A DNA stretch of 64,000 nucleotides, taken from the NCBI GenBank assembly GCA_001404055.1, contig CXTY01000015.1, positions 124,001-188,000 of the forward strand, written 5' to 3'. The notes below the pieces were generated by a model. It searched no databases. It saw only the letters and a list, made by a program, of their open reading frames with translations, and was not told where the DNA came from. The stretch comes from Roseibium album. GTDB lineage: Bacteria > Pseudomonadota > Alphaproteobacteria > Rhizobiales > Stappiaceae. This document shows, in pieces, positions 1 to 11,117 of the stretch; position 1 is the first letter of the stretch; the number at the start of each line of letters is the position of its first letter. A program made the translations under genes and the position numbers.

Positions 1-68
1 TGACCCGTTGGCTTGGTGGATCACTGCTCGTTGGCCTGGGCCTCAAACTGGCAACGGATCGAAGCTGA
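1..68 (+). CDS. LysE/RhtB-family translocator, C-terminal tail (partial)
   Basis: The reading frame beginning at base 3 gives 21 residues containing GGSLLVGLGLKLATDRS and stops at TGA 66-68. This matches the end of the last helix of LysE/RhtB amino-acid exporters; the two complete family members in this window end in the same way (for example GFGLKLATLRP at 55.9 kb). The gene begins upstream of the window. Its stop lies 4 bases before the next ATG at 73, so the two genes are probably co-transcribed. The call rests on a short C-terminal motif. Confidence 0.55.
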   Translation, partial: TRWLGGSLLVGLGLKLATDRS

Positions 69-72
69 CGCG

Positions 73-768
73 ATGGACCTCACCCTTCTTTCAAGTCTGA
101 ACAGGGATCGCGCGACCCGTCGTGCTTCAATCCTGGTAACCGATATGGCGACCGGCGGGCAGAGGCTTGTCCGCAGAGAGGACGACTATGCGTCCGATCC
201 CCTGGCACACGAGTTTGAAAAACGTTTCCGGTCTGGAAAATCCGGTGCGGTTCAATCGGAAAGCGGCGACGTATTCATGACCGTTTCCGTTCCCGCCCCT
301 CGCCTGGTCATCATAGGCGCAGTCCATATCAGTCAGGCGCTGGTGCCCATGGCAAAGATTGCAGGACTGGATGTGACCGTGATCGACCCACGCACGGCCT
401 TTGCAACAGAAGACCGTTTCCCGGGAAGCACCCTCAAGGCCGAGTGGCCTGAAGACGTGCTGAAGGAAACACCGCTGGATGCCTATACCGCCGTTGCGGC
501 AGTTACGCATGATCCGAAAATTGACGACTTCCCGCTGATTGAAGCGCTCAAAACCGGATGCTTTTACATTGGCGCGCTTGGCAGCCGTAAAACCCATGGC
601 AAACGGCTGGAGCGCTTTCGCGAAGCGGGCGTGGATCCATCCTGTTTTGACCAGATCGATGCTCCAATCGGATTGGATATTGGGGCCGCTTCACCTGAGG
701 AAATCGCCGTCGCGGTACTGGGTTCAGTCATTACGGCGCTCCGCAAAGCGCCGGAGACACCGGCATGA
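73..768 (+). CDS. XdhC family protein (molybdenum hydroxylase maturation)
   Basis: A 231-residue protein of the XdhC/CoxI family, which helps load sulfurated molybdenum cofactor into xanthine-dehydrogenase or CO-dehydrogenase type enzymes. The C-terminal half is a Rossmann-like domain with LVIIGAVHISQAL (the usual GAGHV loop appears as GAVHI), then DPRTAFAT, THDPKIDD, IGALGSRKTH and APIGLDIGA, all typical of the family. A TTG at 13 would extend the frame by 20 residues, but the ATG at 73 follows directly on the stop of the upstream gene and is preferred. The stop overlaps the start of the next gene (ATGA), so the two are translationally coupled. The hydroxylase subunits it would serve are not in the window. 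Confidence 0.85.
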   Translation: MDLTLLSSLNRDRATRRASILVTDMATGGQRLVRREDDYASDPLAHEFEKRFRSGKSGAVQSESGDVFMTVSVPAPRLVIIGAVHISQALVPMAKIAGLDVTVIDPRTAFATEDRFPGSTLKAEWPEDVLKETPLDAYTAVAAVTHDPKIDDFPLIEALKTGCFYIGALGSRKTHGKRLERFREAGVDPSCFDQIDAPIGLDIGAASPEEIAVAVLGSVITALRKAPETPA

Positions 769-2381
769 AGTTTGGGCCTTGTCCTTGCAAAGAGGTGGTC
801 GGCTGCATTCTTGCCCATAAAACAAAACTGCCCGAGCGAACGCTGAAGAAGGGGCATGTGCTCACGCAAAGCGATTGCACTGACCTTATCGCTCTTGGTG
901 TTGAGACGCTCGTTGTCGCCCGCCTGGAAGCAGGAGACATCGGTGAAGACCGGGCAGCGGCGCGGTTGGGTGCTGCCGCCAGAGGCGAGGGACTGAGCAC
1001 CGATCTTGCGTTCACAGGACGGACAAACCTCTATGCCGACGCAAATGGTGTTCTTGTCATTGATCCGGATGCAGTGACCAGGGCCAATCAGGTCGATCCC
1101 TCGATAACGTTTGCGACCCTTCCGAATTTCAGCAAGATAGCCAAAGATCGCATGGTGGCCACTGCGAAGGTTATTTCTTTCGCTGTTCCAGAAAAACTGG
1201 TTGAACAAGCCGAAGACGCGCTCCAACAAGCCGTTCGTGTTGCAAAGTTCAGGTCTCACAAAGTGGGCCTTGTTTCAACACAGTTGCCGCATCTGAAACC
1301 TGTGACCATGGACAAAACCCGCAGGGTTCTGGAAGATCGGTTAAGTCCAAGCGACAGTATTCTCATTGGAGAAAAACGTGTCCCCCACAATGAAGAAGCC
1401 GTTGCCGAGGCCGTACACCAGTTTGTGCAGGAAGGTGCTGAATTTCTGATTCTGTTCGGCGCTTCAGCCGTGGTTGATCGGAAGGATGTGTTGCCGGCAG
1501 CCCTGGACCTTGTTGGCGGCACCGTCAAACATCTGGGTATGCCGGTTGACCCAGGAAACTTGCTGATGCTGGGCGACCTGGAAGGTATTCCGGTATTAGG
1601 GGCACCTGGGTGTGCTCGAAGCCCGAAGGAAAACGGATTTGACTGGGTTCTGGACCGATTGCTCGCCGGATTGGATATGAATCCGGACGACATTACCGCC
1701 ATGGGTGTTGGGGGATTGCTGATGGAAATCGGAACACGGCCACAGCCACGCGAGATGAAACGGCAAAGTCCGGCGCCGCGCATTGCGGCAATTGTGCTTG
1801 GTGCTGGCAGGTCATCAAGAATGGGCGGCCCGAACAAACTGCTGGCAGAACTGGATGGAAAGGCGCTCATTCGACATGCTGTTGAAGCAGCAACGCAAGC
1901 AGGCTTGGAACAAACCATCCTTGTGACCGGGTATCTTGCCGATGAAGTGAGCGCCAAAGTCACCGATCTTGGTATCAAGGTGGTACACAATCCGGATTAT
2001 GCCGATGGGATGGCGGGCTCCATCCGCACTGGAGTAAGTGCGCTTACCGATGATATCGACGCGGTCATTATCTTGCTTGGCGATATGCCTCGCGTTGACG
2101 CGCACACGCTTGCGAAACTGGTCAGCCTCTATACGAATGACGAGAATTGCCTGATTGCCACTGCAACAGCAGATGGCAAGAGAGGCAATCCGGTGCTGTG
2201 GGACAAACGATTCTTCGGAGCATTGAAATCTCTGAGTGGAGACATAGGCGCTAAGCATTTGATCGCCGAGAACCCCGGCTTCGTTTCGGAAGTAGAGATA
2301 GGCGAAGCTGCAAGATTGGACCTTGATACGCCACAGGCCCTTCAAGATGCCGGAGGGTCTTTGCCCGAAAGCACTAGCTAA
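765..2381 (+). CDS. Molybdopterin-binding / MocA-like nucleotidyltransferase fusion protein
   Basis: A 538-residue two-domain protein. The N-terminal part (about 1-335) resembles the molybdopterin-binding domain of MoeA/CinA-type proteins (LFGASAVVDRKD, then GTVKHLGMPVDPGNLLMLG and the PGCARSPKENGFDWVL segment). The C-terminal part (about 340-525) is a MobA/MocA-type nucleotidyltransferase with LGAGRSSRMGGPNKLL at about 345-360, the metal-binding LLGDMPRVD segment and GNPVLW. The likely role is attaching CMP (or another nucleotide) to molybdopterin for a molybdenum hydroxylase. It overlaps the XdhC gene by 4 bases, and this pairing is known from other Hyphomicrobiales. No clear terminator follows; a small CACCTT/AAGGTG hairpin at 2412-2426 lacks a T run. 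Confidence 0.85.
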   Translation: MKFGPCPCKEVVGCILAHKTKLPERTLKKGHVLTQSDCTDLIALGVETLVVARLEAGDIGEDRAAARLGAAARGEGLSTDLAFTGRTNLYADANGVLVIDPDAVTRANQVDPSITFATLPNFSKIAKDRMVATAKVISFAVPEKLVEQAEDALQQAVRVAKFRSHKVGLVSTQLPHLKPVTMDKTRRVLEDRLSPSDSILIGEKRVPHNEEAVAEAVHQFVQEGAEFLILFGASAVVDRKDVLPAALDLVGGTVKHLGMPVDPGNLLMLGDLEGIPVLGAPGCARSPKENGFDWVLDRLLAGLDMNPDDITAMGVGGLLMEIGTRPQPREMKRQSPAPRIAAIVLGAGRSSRMGGPNKLLAELDGKALIRHAVEAATQAGLEQTILVTGYLADEVSAKVTDLGIKVVHNPDYADGMAGSIRTGVSALTDDIDAVIILLGDMPRVDAHTLAKLVSLYTNDENCLIATATADGKRGNPVLWDKRFFGALKSLSGDIGAKHLIAENPGFVSEVEIGEAARLDLDTPQALQDAGGSLPESTS

Positions 2382-2539
2382 CCGCTTGAGTCTCAAAGTA
2401 ATAAATCAAAACACCTTCAAAAGGTGAACTTGTATTAACCCGGTATGCGTAAAACGCAGGTCCGGAATGTCAGGAAATCTATTGCATTTTTGTGACATGC
2501 CGCTTATGTAATCCCTGCGCTTGCTGCAAAGCACTCGTT

Positions 2540-2575
2540 ATGGGTTGAACGCACGATTGCGTTCGAAGCGCCCAT
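2540..2575 (+). promoter_or_regulatory. Leader hairpin upstream of the GcrA-motif microprotein
   Basis: Arms GAACGCA (2547-2553) and TGCGTTC (2558-2564) pair perfectly around a CGAT loop, and an outer pair ATGGG/CCCAT (2540-2544 and 2571-2575) encloses them. It lies about 95 bases before the ATG at 2670. No T run follows, so it is more likely a leader structure or a DNA dyad than a terminator. Its function is unknown. Confidence 0.35.
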
Positions 2576-2669
2576 GAAATCCGATTTATGCAAAAGCTGT
2601 TCGGATCCTCTCCTCCCGAGGATGGTCGAGCGCTTTTGCTGATGCGTTGAAGAATAAAGGAAAAACAAA

Positions 2670-2876
2670 ATGGCTGACATGTCTCTTCCCCGCCCAGGCT
2701 GTTGCAAATGGGCTGAAGGCGATGCCGGTAACTACACTTTCCCTTGCTCGACCCCTGTTGAGCAGGGTGTGTCTTACTGTGAAGACCACAGCGCTATCGT
2801 TTACATCCCGCCGGAAGAGCGCCGCCGCAATCGTTCCGGTGGTGGCATGAGCCTTTCTTTCCGCCGGGCTGCCTGA
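2670..2876 (+). CDS. 68-aa protein with GcrA C-terminal-like Cys/His motif
   Basis: The whole protein is 68 residues. The core at about 10-44 runs CCKWAEGDAGNYTFPC, then YCEDHSAIVY. This follows the pattern C-x-W-P-x-GDP-x(4)-F-x-FC-x(8)-YC-x2-H-x3-AY of the C-terminal segment of GcrA-family proteins, but without the N-terminal helix-turn-helix DNA-binding part. Four Cys/His positions could bind a metal. AAGGA about 10 bases upstream of the ATG supports the start, and a good terminator follows at 2926. It is a single-gene transcription unit. The motif resemblance is seen directly; a role as a GcrA-like partner of sigma factor or RNA polymerase is only inference. Confidence 0.7.
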   Translation: MADMSLPRPGCCKWAEGDAGNYTFPCSTPVEQGVSYCEDHSAIVYIPPEERRRNRSGGGMSLSFRRAA

Positions 2877-2925
2877 TCCTTCTGCTGCCGTTTGGCAGAC
2901 GCACTGTAAAAAACAACAGTAAATC

Positions 2926-2953
2926 AACCCGGTCATTTTGGCCGGGTTTTTTG
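2926..2953 (+). terminator. Rho-independent terminator after the microprotein gene
   Basis: Arms AACCCGG (2926-2932) and CCGGGTT (2942-2948) are followed by a run of T to 2952. It lies 50 bases after the stop codon at 2876. Confidence 0.8.
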
Positions 2954-3252
2954 TTGCCCACCGTTTGCTTGGACACTTTAGAGCTACGAATTTTGCGAAT
3001 TGCACCAATAGTTATACAGATTGCGCCAAAACAAACTGGATTTGGTAACTTCACTTCAAACCGAACAAATATTAAACACTTGTTCTAATTACAAAATTCA
3101 TCCCCCACGCCCCTCTTCCGCGTTTTTCCCCACTGATGAACACCAGATCCGGTTATCCAGAGTTTAATAAATTGTTGCCGATCTCAGCCTATCCTTCTGG
3201 GTTAGAGTAGCAATGAAACTGTCAGGCTGTCCCTTGAGAGACATCGCGCGAC
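2954..3252. other. Intergenic region before the diguanylate cyclase gene
   Basis: About 300 bases with no convincing ORF. The middle part is AT-rich (around 3000-3100) and presumably holds the promoter of the downstream gene. I could not settle on a -35/-10 pair. TTATCCAGA at 3153 resembles a DnaA box with one mismatch and is probably chance. Confidence 0.4.
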
Positions 3253-6200
3253 ATGAGTAAGGTACACACAGAAACCGAACGCCTTAACGCGTTGAGTGCA
3301 CTTCAGATCATGCGTTCCGAACGCTTGCCTGAATACGACGCTGTCGTCGAAACTCTCGCCAGCATCTTCGATTGCCCCATTTCACTTGTATCCCTCGTCG
3401 GCGAGGACGAGCAATGGTTTAAGGCCAAATGTGGACTGGAAGTCGACGGCACGCCCCGGGACATTTCTTTCTGCCAACACGCCATTCTTTCTGATGACCT
3501 CTTTGTAATATCTGACGCCAAAGCTGATGAACGGTTCAAAGACAACCCTCTCGTTACGGGTGAGCCCAATATCCGCTTTTATGCCGGCTGCCCCCTTTCG
3601 ATCGATGGCAAGAACAGGCTTGGTACACTCTGCGTAATCGACCGAGAGCCCAGAACTCCGACAGAAATGCAATTGACCCAGCTTCGGCGCCTGGGAACAG
3701 TGGTTGAGGGCCTTATGAGGGCCCACGACGCTCAAACTGAAGCGCAGAAGGCAATTCAGGTTGCCGAAAGTGAGCACCGAAATGCTATCAGGGAAAGCGA
3801 TCTTCTTGAAGAGATTGCCAGTGTCTCTGGTGTTGGCGGTTGGGAATTGGATATTGCAGCCAGCGAACTCACGTGGACTGACAAGACGCGAGAAATCCAC
3901 GAAGTTTCCCCTGACTATAGTCCGAGTGTGAGCCGTGCACTCTCGTATTATGCGCCGGAAAGCAGGGAAATTATAGCCAAAGCCGTTAAAGACGGTATTG
4001 AACATGGAACTGGCTGGGATAAGGAGCTTCCCTTCATCACGGCAAAGGGCCGCAATATATGGGTCCGCGCCGCAGGTCGACCTATCACGGAAGATGGCGA
4101 AGTTACCCGGCTCGTTGGTGCATTCCAGGACATTACCGCGCGAAAGCAATCCGAAGAGACCATCAGGCACTCCGAAGCTGTTCACAGAACCACCCTTGAG
4201 ACACTTCGGGAAGGTATCCTGCTGCTGGATCGCTCAGGAAAAATCCTCTCATTCAATTCCGCCGCCACCAAATTGCTCGGTTCAGAACTGGAGGATCTTG
4301 GCGGAAAGAATGTTCAGGATCTGCGCATCAACTGCTACACGGAAGACGGCGAAGTGGACGCAGGCCTGCTCCTGAGGGCGGCAGAGAAGCCGGAAATCGT
4401 CAACAACTTCATTGCGAAAGTCGTCCAGTCGGACGGTTCACAGGCCATTTGGTTGCGTATCGATGCCAATGCGACAGACAACAGCGACGGTCCGGCATTC
4501 GATGAAGTTGTGGTCTCATTGGCAGATATCTCGGAAACCAAACGGCAAGCCGAAACGCTGCAAGTTGTCATGAACAACATGCCCGGTGGGCTCGTCTACT
4601 ATGATGAAAATCGGCGATTGTCGGTGTGTAATGAAGAGTATCGGCAGCTTCTCGATGTTCCCCAGGAACTTGTAGACCGACAGCCGCATATGCGAGAGGT
4701 TTTTACATTCCTCGCCAAAAGGGGTGACTATGGTCCTGGTGACCCGGAGCAATACATCCGCAAGCGGCTCGAATACTTCGACGACCCGACACCGCATGCA
4801 TATGAGCGCAAGACCCCGGACGGAAGAACCATCGAGGTCCGCGGCTTTCCTCTGGCTAATGGCGGTCTTGTAGCCAATTTCTTCGATATCTCGGAACGCA
4901 AAAGAATAGAGCTCTCAGTGCGGCAATCCGAAGCTGTTCACCGCACCACGCTCGATTCGCTAAGCGAAGGCATTTTGCTGCTGACGCACTCGGGTGAAAT
5001 TCAATCAGCGAATCCGGCAGCAACCGAATTGCTTGGCATCGATAGTAACACTCTAGTGGGCAGCAACGTGCGGGATCACGACTTCGGTATCAGTTACGAG
5101 ATACACGGGCTTGGTAGCAGTAATTCCCTTCTGGAAGTTGCTGCGCATGATCCCTATTCGGTAACGGACATCGTTGCACAAATAAACCCAGCCGGTGGCA
5201 GCCGCAATCGTTGGCTTCGAGTGAACGCGAAACCAATCGACGAGGATCATGAATTTGATCTTGATGGTGTTGTCGTGTCCATGGCAGACATTACGGATTC
5301 CAAGGAGCAGGCCGATACACTTCAAGCCCTTTTTGACAATTTTCCCGGTGGATTTGCGCATTATGACGAAACCTTTCAGCTTGCCTCCAGCAATGCAGAA
5401 TTCAGTCGAGTTCTGAATTACCCGCAAGACCTGATCGATCAGAAACTACACCTTCTGGACTATCTGAAATTCAATGCCGAGCGTGGTGACTATGGCGAAG
5501 GCGATCCGGAAGCCTTGGCACTCGATATTTTCAAGACGTTCACCAAGTACGAAACCCAGACGTACGAACGCAGTGCCGCCGACGGTTCTTACATCGAAGT
5601 TCGCAGCACACCGCTTCCCCAGGGTGGCGCAATTTACAATTTCTTCGATGTGACCGAGCGCAAGCAAATGGAAGCAAGGCTCGCAGAAAGTGAGCGGATA
5701 GCGCGCAACTACTCTAGCGAACTCGAAGCTATCCTCGCAAACATGCGGCAGGGAGTCAGCGTATTTGACAAGGACGGTCGCCTCTCCCTTTGGAACCAGC
5801 AGTACATTGATATTTTTGGAAAGCCCGATGGCGAGGTTCAAAAGGGCAAGAGCCTGATTGAACTTATTCAGGCAGAAAAGGACCGGGGTGAGTTTGACGG
5901 AGATGTTCAGGAACATGTCATGGATCTGATGGTCCGTATGACCTCTGGCGAAGTCGTCCGCTCCAAGTTCCCTCACCCGAATGGTAAAGTCATTCTCGCT
6001 GTTCACGCACCTATGCCAGGTGGTGGCTGGATCGGCACCCATGAAGACGTCACGTTGCGCGAACAGGCCGCTGCCAAAATTGCTTATGCTGCCACCCATG
6101 ACAGCCTGACAGGGCTCGCCAACCGGATGCAATTTAATGCCGCCCTGGAAGAGTCACTGGATGACGCGCGGGTTCACCAGACCAACGGCTGCCTTCTGCT

Positions 6201-6615
6201 TTTGGACCTCGACAAATTCAAACCGGTAAATGACACTTACGGCCACGACGTTGGTGACGAACTTTTGAAACAGGCTTCCCAGAGGATGAAGGATTGTGTG
6301 CGGTCGGCTGACCTAGTAGCACGGCTCGGCGGAGATGAATTTGGCATCATCTTGAGAGGCACTGGACATGGCAACACTGTTGCCACTGAGGTTGCTGAAC
6401 GTATCCTTGCTAAACTTCAGGCACCATTTGTCGCATTTGCACACCGGATCAACATAGGTGTAAGCATCGGGATTGCTTCAATTAATGAAGATTCGTCGGA
6501 AACAAGCACGATCATAAAGAATGCCGACATCGCTCTTTACCAGGTCAAAAACACAGGTCGCAACGATTTCAGATATTTCGAGGAAACCGCTAAACCAAGA
6601 GCAGTGCAGGGCTAG
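3253..6615 (+). CDS. GAF / multi-PAS / GGDEF diguanylate cyclase
   Basis: A 1120-residue predicted cytoplasmic sensor enzyme making cyclic di-GMP; no membrane segment is visible. It starts with a GAF domain (about 18-155, with FYAGCPLSI and GTLCVID). A PAS domain follows at about 190-300, then two tandem copies of a PAS plus PAS_7-like module (306-557 and 558-805), then a further PAS-like domain (about 825-945), then GGDEF. The active site GGDEF is intact at 1026-1030. RSAD at 1017-1020, exactly five residues before it, is a product-inhibition I-site. There is no EAL domain. The start ATG has only a weak ribosome site. It is transcribed alone; the hairpin at 6645-6672 follows. Confidence 0.93.
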   Translation: MSKVHTETERLNALSALQIMRSERLPEYDAVVETLASIFDCPISLVSLVGEDEQWFKAKCGLEVDGTPRDISFCQHAILSDDLFVISDAKADERFKDNPLVTGEPNIRFYAGCPLSIDGKNRLGTLCVIDREPRTPTEMQLTQLRRLGTVVEGLMRAHDAQTEAQKAIQVAESEHRNAIRESDLLEEIASVSGVGGWELDIAASELTWTDKTREIHEVSPDYSPSVSRALSYYAPESREIIAKAVKDGIEHGTGWDKELPFITAKGRNIWVRAAGRPITEDGEVTRLVGAFQDITARKQSEETIRHSEAVHRTTLETLREGILLLDRSGKILSFNSAATKLLGSELEDLGGKNVQDLRINCYTEDGEVDAGLLLRAAEKPEIVNNFIAKVVQSDGSQAIWLRIDANATDNSDGPAFDEVVVSLADISETKRQAETLQVVMNNMPGGLVYYDENRRLSVCNEEYRQLLDVPQELVDRQPHMREVFTFLAKRGDYGPGDPEQYIRKRLEYFDDPTPHAYERKTPDGRTIEVRGFPLANGGLVANFFDISERKRIELSVRQSEAVHRTTLDSLSEGILLLTHSGEIQSANPAATELLGIDSNTLVGSNVRDHDFGISYEIHGLGSSNSLLEVAAHDPYSVTDIVAQINPAGGSRNRWLRVNAKPIDEDHEFDLDGVVVSMADITDSKEQADTLQALFDNFPGGFAHYDETFQLASSNAEFSRVLNYPQDLIDQKLHLLDYLKFNAERGDYGEGDPEALALDIFKTFTKYETQTYERSAADGSYIEVRSTPLPQGGAIYNFFDVTERKQMEARLAESERIARNYSSELEAILANMRQGVSVFDKDGRLSLWNQQYIDIFGKPDGEVQKGKSLIELIQAEKDRGEFDGDVQEHVMDLMVRMTSGEVVRSKFPHPNGKVILAVHAPMPGGGWIGTHEDVTLREQAAAKIAYAATHDSLTGLANRMQFNAALEESLDDARVHQTNGCLLLLDLDKFKPVNDTYGHDVGDELLKQASQRMKDCVRSADLVARLGGDEFGIILRGTGHGNTVATEVAERILAKLQAPFVAFAHRINIGVSIGIASINEDSSETSTIIKNADIALYQVKNTGRNDFRYFEETAKPRAVQG

Positions 6616-6641
6616 GCAGATATCACGCTGCAATAGAAATC

Positions 6642-6676
6642 AAAAAACGCGATCCGTTTCCGAACCGCGTTTAGTT
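6642..6676. terminator. Probable bidirectional terminator between the cyclase gene and atpC
   Basis: Arms AAACGCG (6645-6651) and CGCGTTT (6666-6672) lie between two convergent genes. An A run precedes the stem on the plus strand, which gives a T run for minus-strand transcripts from atpC. The fit for the plus direction is weaker. Confidence 0.55.
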
Positions 6677-6715
6677 TAACTCGTCGATTGCCAAATTTTG
6701 CAATCAGAAAATCGA

Positions 6716-7123
6716 CTATGCTGCTTTGAGAGCTTCTGCGACGTCCCGCAACTGAGAAAGCGTCATTTCTGCTCTCTGTTTCGTTTCATCGTCTTTGGCG
6801 TCTGAAACGTCCTCTTCCGCATCCTTGATCTGCTGATCAAGTTCCTCGGAGCTGATGTCTTTGACCAGAACAGCCTGTTCGGCCAGAACAGTCAAACCGC
6901 CTGAAGCAACGTCGGCAAACCCGCCGCGGACGAAATACTCGTCCCAGCGACCACCTTCATTGAGGACTTTCAGAATGCCCGGCTTGATGGTGGCCATGAA
7001 CGGGCTGTGGTCCTTCAGAACACCAAACTCGCCTTCGGTGCTCGGTACAACGACCTCTGCAACCTGTTCGGAGAGGAGCTGGCGCTCCGGCGAGACCAAC
7101 TCAAACTGGAAAAGTTCGGCCAT
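6716..7123 (-). CDS. atpC: ATP synthase F1 subunit epsilon
   Basis: A 135-residue F1 epsilon subunit, part of the rotor stalk of ATP synthase. The N-terminal beta-sandwich shows FELVSPERQL, VVVPSTEGEFGVLKDHSPFM and KPGILKV. The C-terminal part is a charged helical segment, as expected for the regulatory helices. It is the last gene of the minus-strand operon atpHAGDC, 96 bases downstream of atpD. A likely terminator follows at 6642-6676. Confidence 0.95.
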   Translation of the reverse strand: MAELFQFELVSPERQLLSEQVAEVVVPSTEGEFGVLKDHSPFMATIKPGILKVLNEGGRWDEYFVRGGFADVASGGLTVLAEQAVLVKDISSEELDQQIKDAEEDVSDAKDDETKQRAEMTLSQLRDVAEALKAA

Positions 7124-7219
7124 TTGGCGTCTTCCTTGTCAGTCTACTGTAAGGATAGCTATGCCATCCAACATGAGAAAACCGGACGCCCTTTAAGGGG
7201 CGTCCGACCAATCCAAAGC

Positions 7220-8659
<1,440 letters not shown>

Positions 8660-8669
8660 CTAGATCCCG

Positions 8670-9554
8670 TTAGAGCGCTTCCGCACCCGAGATAATTTCA
8701 ATCAATTCCGTCGTAATCTGTGCTTGGCGCTGGCGGTTGTAGTTGATCGTCAACTTGTCGATCATTTCGCCGGCGTTACGGGTCGCACTGTCCATAGCGG
8801 ACATGCGAGCACCTTGCTCAGAAGCAGCATTTTCCAGAAGCGCCCGGAAAACCTGAACGGAGATGTTACGTGGCAGCAGATCCGCAAGGATCTCGGTCTC
8901 GTCCGGTTCGTATTCGTAAACCGAATGTGCTCCGTTGCTGTCGTCGCCTTCACTGGCCTCAAAGGAAGCCGGGATCAGCTGTTGTGCTGTCGGATCCTGT
9001 GTCATCACAGACTTGAAGGTCGAGTAGAACAGCGTGCAGACGTCAAACTCGCCATTGTCAAACATGGAGAGCAATTCACGTCCGATTTCATCCGCATCGG
9101 AGAACCCGACGTTTTTCACGCTGCGCAGATCAATGGTTTTGATCACGTGTTGGCCAAGCTCGCGCTTGAGGGCGTCAAAACCCTTTTTGCCTACACAAAT
9201 GATCTTAACCGTCTTGCCGTCGGCGATCAGACTGCGAGCCTTTACGCGCGCCAGCTTGGCGATATTGCTGTTGAAGCCCCCGCATAGCCCACGCTCGGCA
9301 GTAGCGACGACCAGGAGATGAACCTGGTCATTGCCCGTACCGGACATAAGCTTGGGAGCATCATCGCGGCCTTCAAAAGCCACCGCGAGATTAGCCAGCA
9401 CCGCGCCCATGCGTTCTGCATAGGGACGTGCGGCTTCCGCTGCTTCCTGAGCACGACGCAGTTTCGCCGCGGCCACCATTTGCATGGCCTTGGTGATTTT
9501 CTGCGTCGCCTTCACGGAAGCGATGCGGTTTCGTAAGTCCTTCAGGCTCGGCAT
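8670..9554 (-). CDS. atpG: ATP synthase F1 subunit gamma
   Basis: The 294-residue central shaft of F1. The N-terminal helix [20 protein letters not shown] and the C-terminal helix ([19 protein letters not shown], then the [16 protein letters not shown] end) are the conserved coiled-coil parts. [11 protein letters not shown] lies between them. It sits 33 bases downstream of atpA and 25 bases upstream of atpD, in the expected operon order. Confidence 0.97.
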   Translation of the reverse strand: MPSLKDLRNRIASVKATQKITKAMQMVAAAKLRRAQEAAEAARPYAERMGAVLANLAVAFEGRDDAPKLMSGTGNDQVHLLVVATAERGLCGGFNSNIAKLARVKARSLIADGKTVKIICVGKKGFDALKRELGQHVIKTIDLRSVKNVGFSDADEIGRELLSMFDNGEFDVCTLFYSTFKSVMTQDPTAQQLIPASFEASEGDDSNGAHSVYEYEPDETEILADLLPRNISVQVFRALLENAASEQGARMSAMDSATRNAGEMIDKLTINYNRQRQAQITTELIEIISGAEAL

Positions 9555-9587
9555 GGCCGCCCCTGCTCCTTATCCCGGCGTGTGGTC

Positions 9588-11117
9588 TTAAGCGAAGTTC
9601 TTGGAGAACGCGTCGACGGCTGCTTTCAGTTTACCTGACAAGTCGTCGTCGAGTGCCTTCTTCTCCCAGATGGCGTCGAGCAATCCTTGGTGCTCACCAC
9701 GCAGGAACAGAAGCAAGCCTTCTTCGAAATCCTTCACGCGATTAACCGGCTGTGTATCCAGATAACCGTTCACACCAGCGTAAATCACTGCAACCTGTTC
9801 TTCGGTCTTCAGCGGCGAGAACTGCGGCTGTTTCAGAAGTTCAGTCAAACGCGCACCGCGGTTCAGCAGACGCTGTGTGGTGGCATCAAGGTCAGAACCG
9901 AACTGTGCAAAGGCCGCCATTTCGCGGTACTGCGCAAGTTCACCCTTAATCGGGCCAGCAACCTGTTTCATCGCCTTGATCTGAGCCGAAGAACCCACAC
10001 GGGAAACCGACAGACCAACGTTCACGGCCGGACGGATACCCTGGTAGAACAGGTCGGTTTCAAGGAAGATCTGACCGTCGGTGATCGAGATCACGTTGGT
10101 CGGAATAAACGCGGAAACGTCGTTGCCCTGGGTTTCAATGACCGGCAGAGCCGTCAGGGAACCACTACCATGTTCTTCATTCAGCTTTGCCGAACGCTCC
10201 AGCAGACGGGAGTGAAGGTAGAAAACGTCGCCCGGGAATGCTTCACGTCCTGGTGGGCGACGAAGAAGCAGTGACATCTGACGGTAAGCAACGGCCTGTT
10301 TGGTCAGATCGTCGTATCCGATCACGGCGTGCATTGAATTGTCGCGGAAGAACTCGCCCATCGCACAACCGGCAAACGGTGCCAGGAACTGCAGCGGCGC
10401 AGCATCGGAAGCGGTCGCAGCAACAACAATGGAATATTCCATTGCGCCTGCGTCTTCCAACGTCTTCACGAACTGGGCGACAGTAGAACGCTTCTGACCG
10501 ACCGCAACATAGATGCAATACAGTTTGGCGTTTTCGTCGTCAGTTGCGTGCAGCGACTTCTGGTTCAGGAAGGTGTCCAGAAGGATCGCGGTCTTACCGG
10601 TCTGACGGTCACCAATGACCAATTCGCGCTGACCACGGCCAACCGGGATCAATGCGTCAATGGCTTTCAGGCCGGTAGACATTGGCTCGTGCACGGACTT
10701 ACGTGGTAGAATGCCAGGCGCCTTCACGTCCACACGACGCTTTTCGGTTGCTTCGATCGGGCCCTTGCCGTCGATCGGGTTGCCGAGCGGGTCAACAACG
10801 CGGCCCAGCAGACCTTTGCCAACCGGAACCTCAACGATGGCGCCGGTCCGCTTAACGGTGTCGCCTTCTTTGATGGTACGGTCAGAACCGAAGATAACGA
10901 TACCGACGTTGTCTGCTTCCAGGTTCAGGGCCATGCCCTTGATACCACCAGGAAACTCGACCATTTCACCAGCCTGAACCTTGTCCAGACCGTAAACACG
11001 GGCGATACCGTCACCGACGGAGAGCACCTGACCAACCTCAGAAACTTCGGCTTCCTGGCCAAAGCTCTTGATCTGGTCCTTGAGGATTGCGGAAATTTCC
11101 GCGGCCCGAATATCCAT
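9588..11117 (-). CDS. atpA: ATP synthase F1 subunit alpha
   Basis: The nucleotide-binding, non-catalytic subunit of F1, 509 residues. The P-loop GDRQTGKT is at 169-176, followed by [16 protein letters not shown], and by [17 protein letters not shown], which contains the alpha-subunit signature near the arginine finger. The start codon overlaps the atpH stop by one base (TGATG), which implies translational coupling. Confidence 0.98.
   Translation of the reverse strand: MDIRAAEISAILKDQIKSFGQEAEVSEVGQVLSVGDGIARVYGLDKVQAGEMVEFPGGIKGMALNLEADNVGIVIFGSDRTIKEGDTVKRTGAIVEVPVGKGLLGRVVDPLGNPIDGKGPIEATEKRRVDVKAPGILPRKSVHEPMSTGLKAIDALIPVGRGQRELVIGDRQTGKTAILLDTFLNQKSLHATDDENAKLYCIYVAVGQKRSTVAQFVKTLEDAGAMEYSIVVAATASDAAPLQFLAPFAGCAMGEFFRDNSMHAVIGYDDLTKQAVAYRQMSLLLRRPPGREAFPGDVFYLHSRLLERSAKLNEEHGSGSLTALPVIETQGNDVSAFIPTNVISITDGQIFLETDLFYQGIRPAVNVGLSVSRVGSSAQIKAMKQVAGPIKGELAQYREMAAFAQFGSDLDATTQRLLNRGARLTELLKQPQFSPLKTEEQVAVIYAGVNGYLDTQPVNRVKDFEEGLLLFLRGEHQGLLDAIWEKKALDDDLSGKLKAAVDAFSKNFA

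Noticed and set aside
2586..3008. 140-codon minus-strand frame over the GcrA-motif gene
   Set aside because: It runs through the terminator; the plus-strand microprotein has the ribosome site and the family motif.
5446..6132. Open reading frame of 228 codons on the minus strand inside the cyclase gene
   Set aside because: It is antisense to the GGDEF/PAS coding region, has no ribosome site and no recognisable domain.
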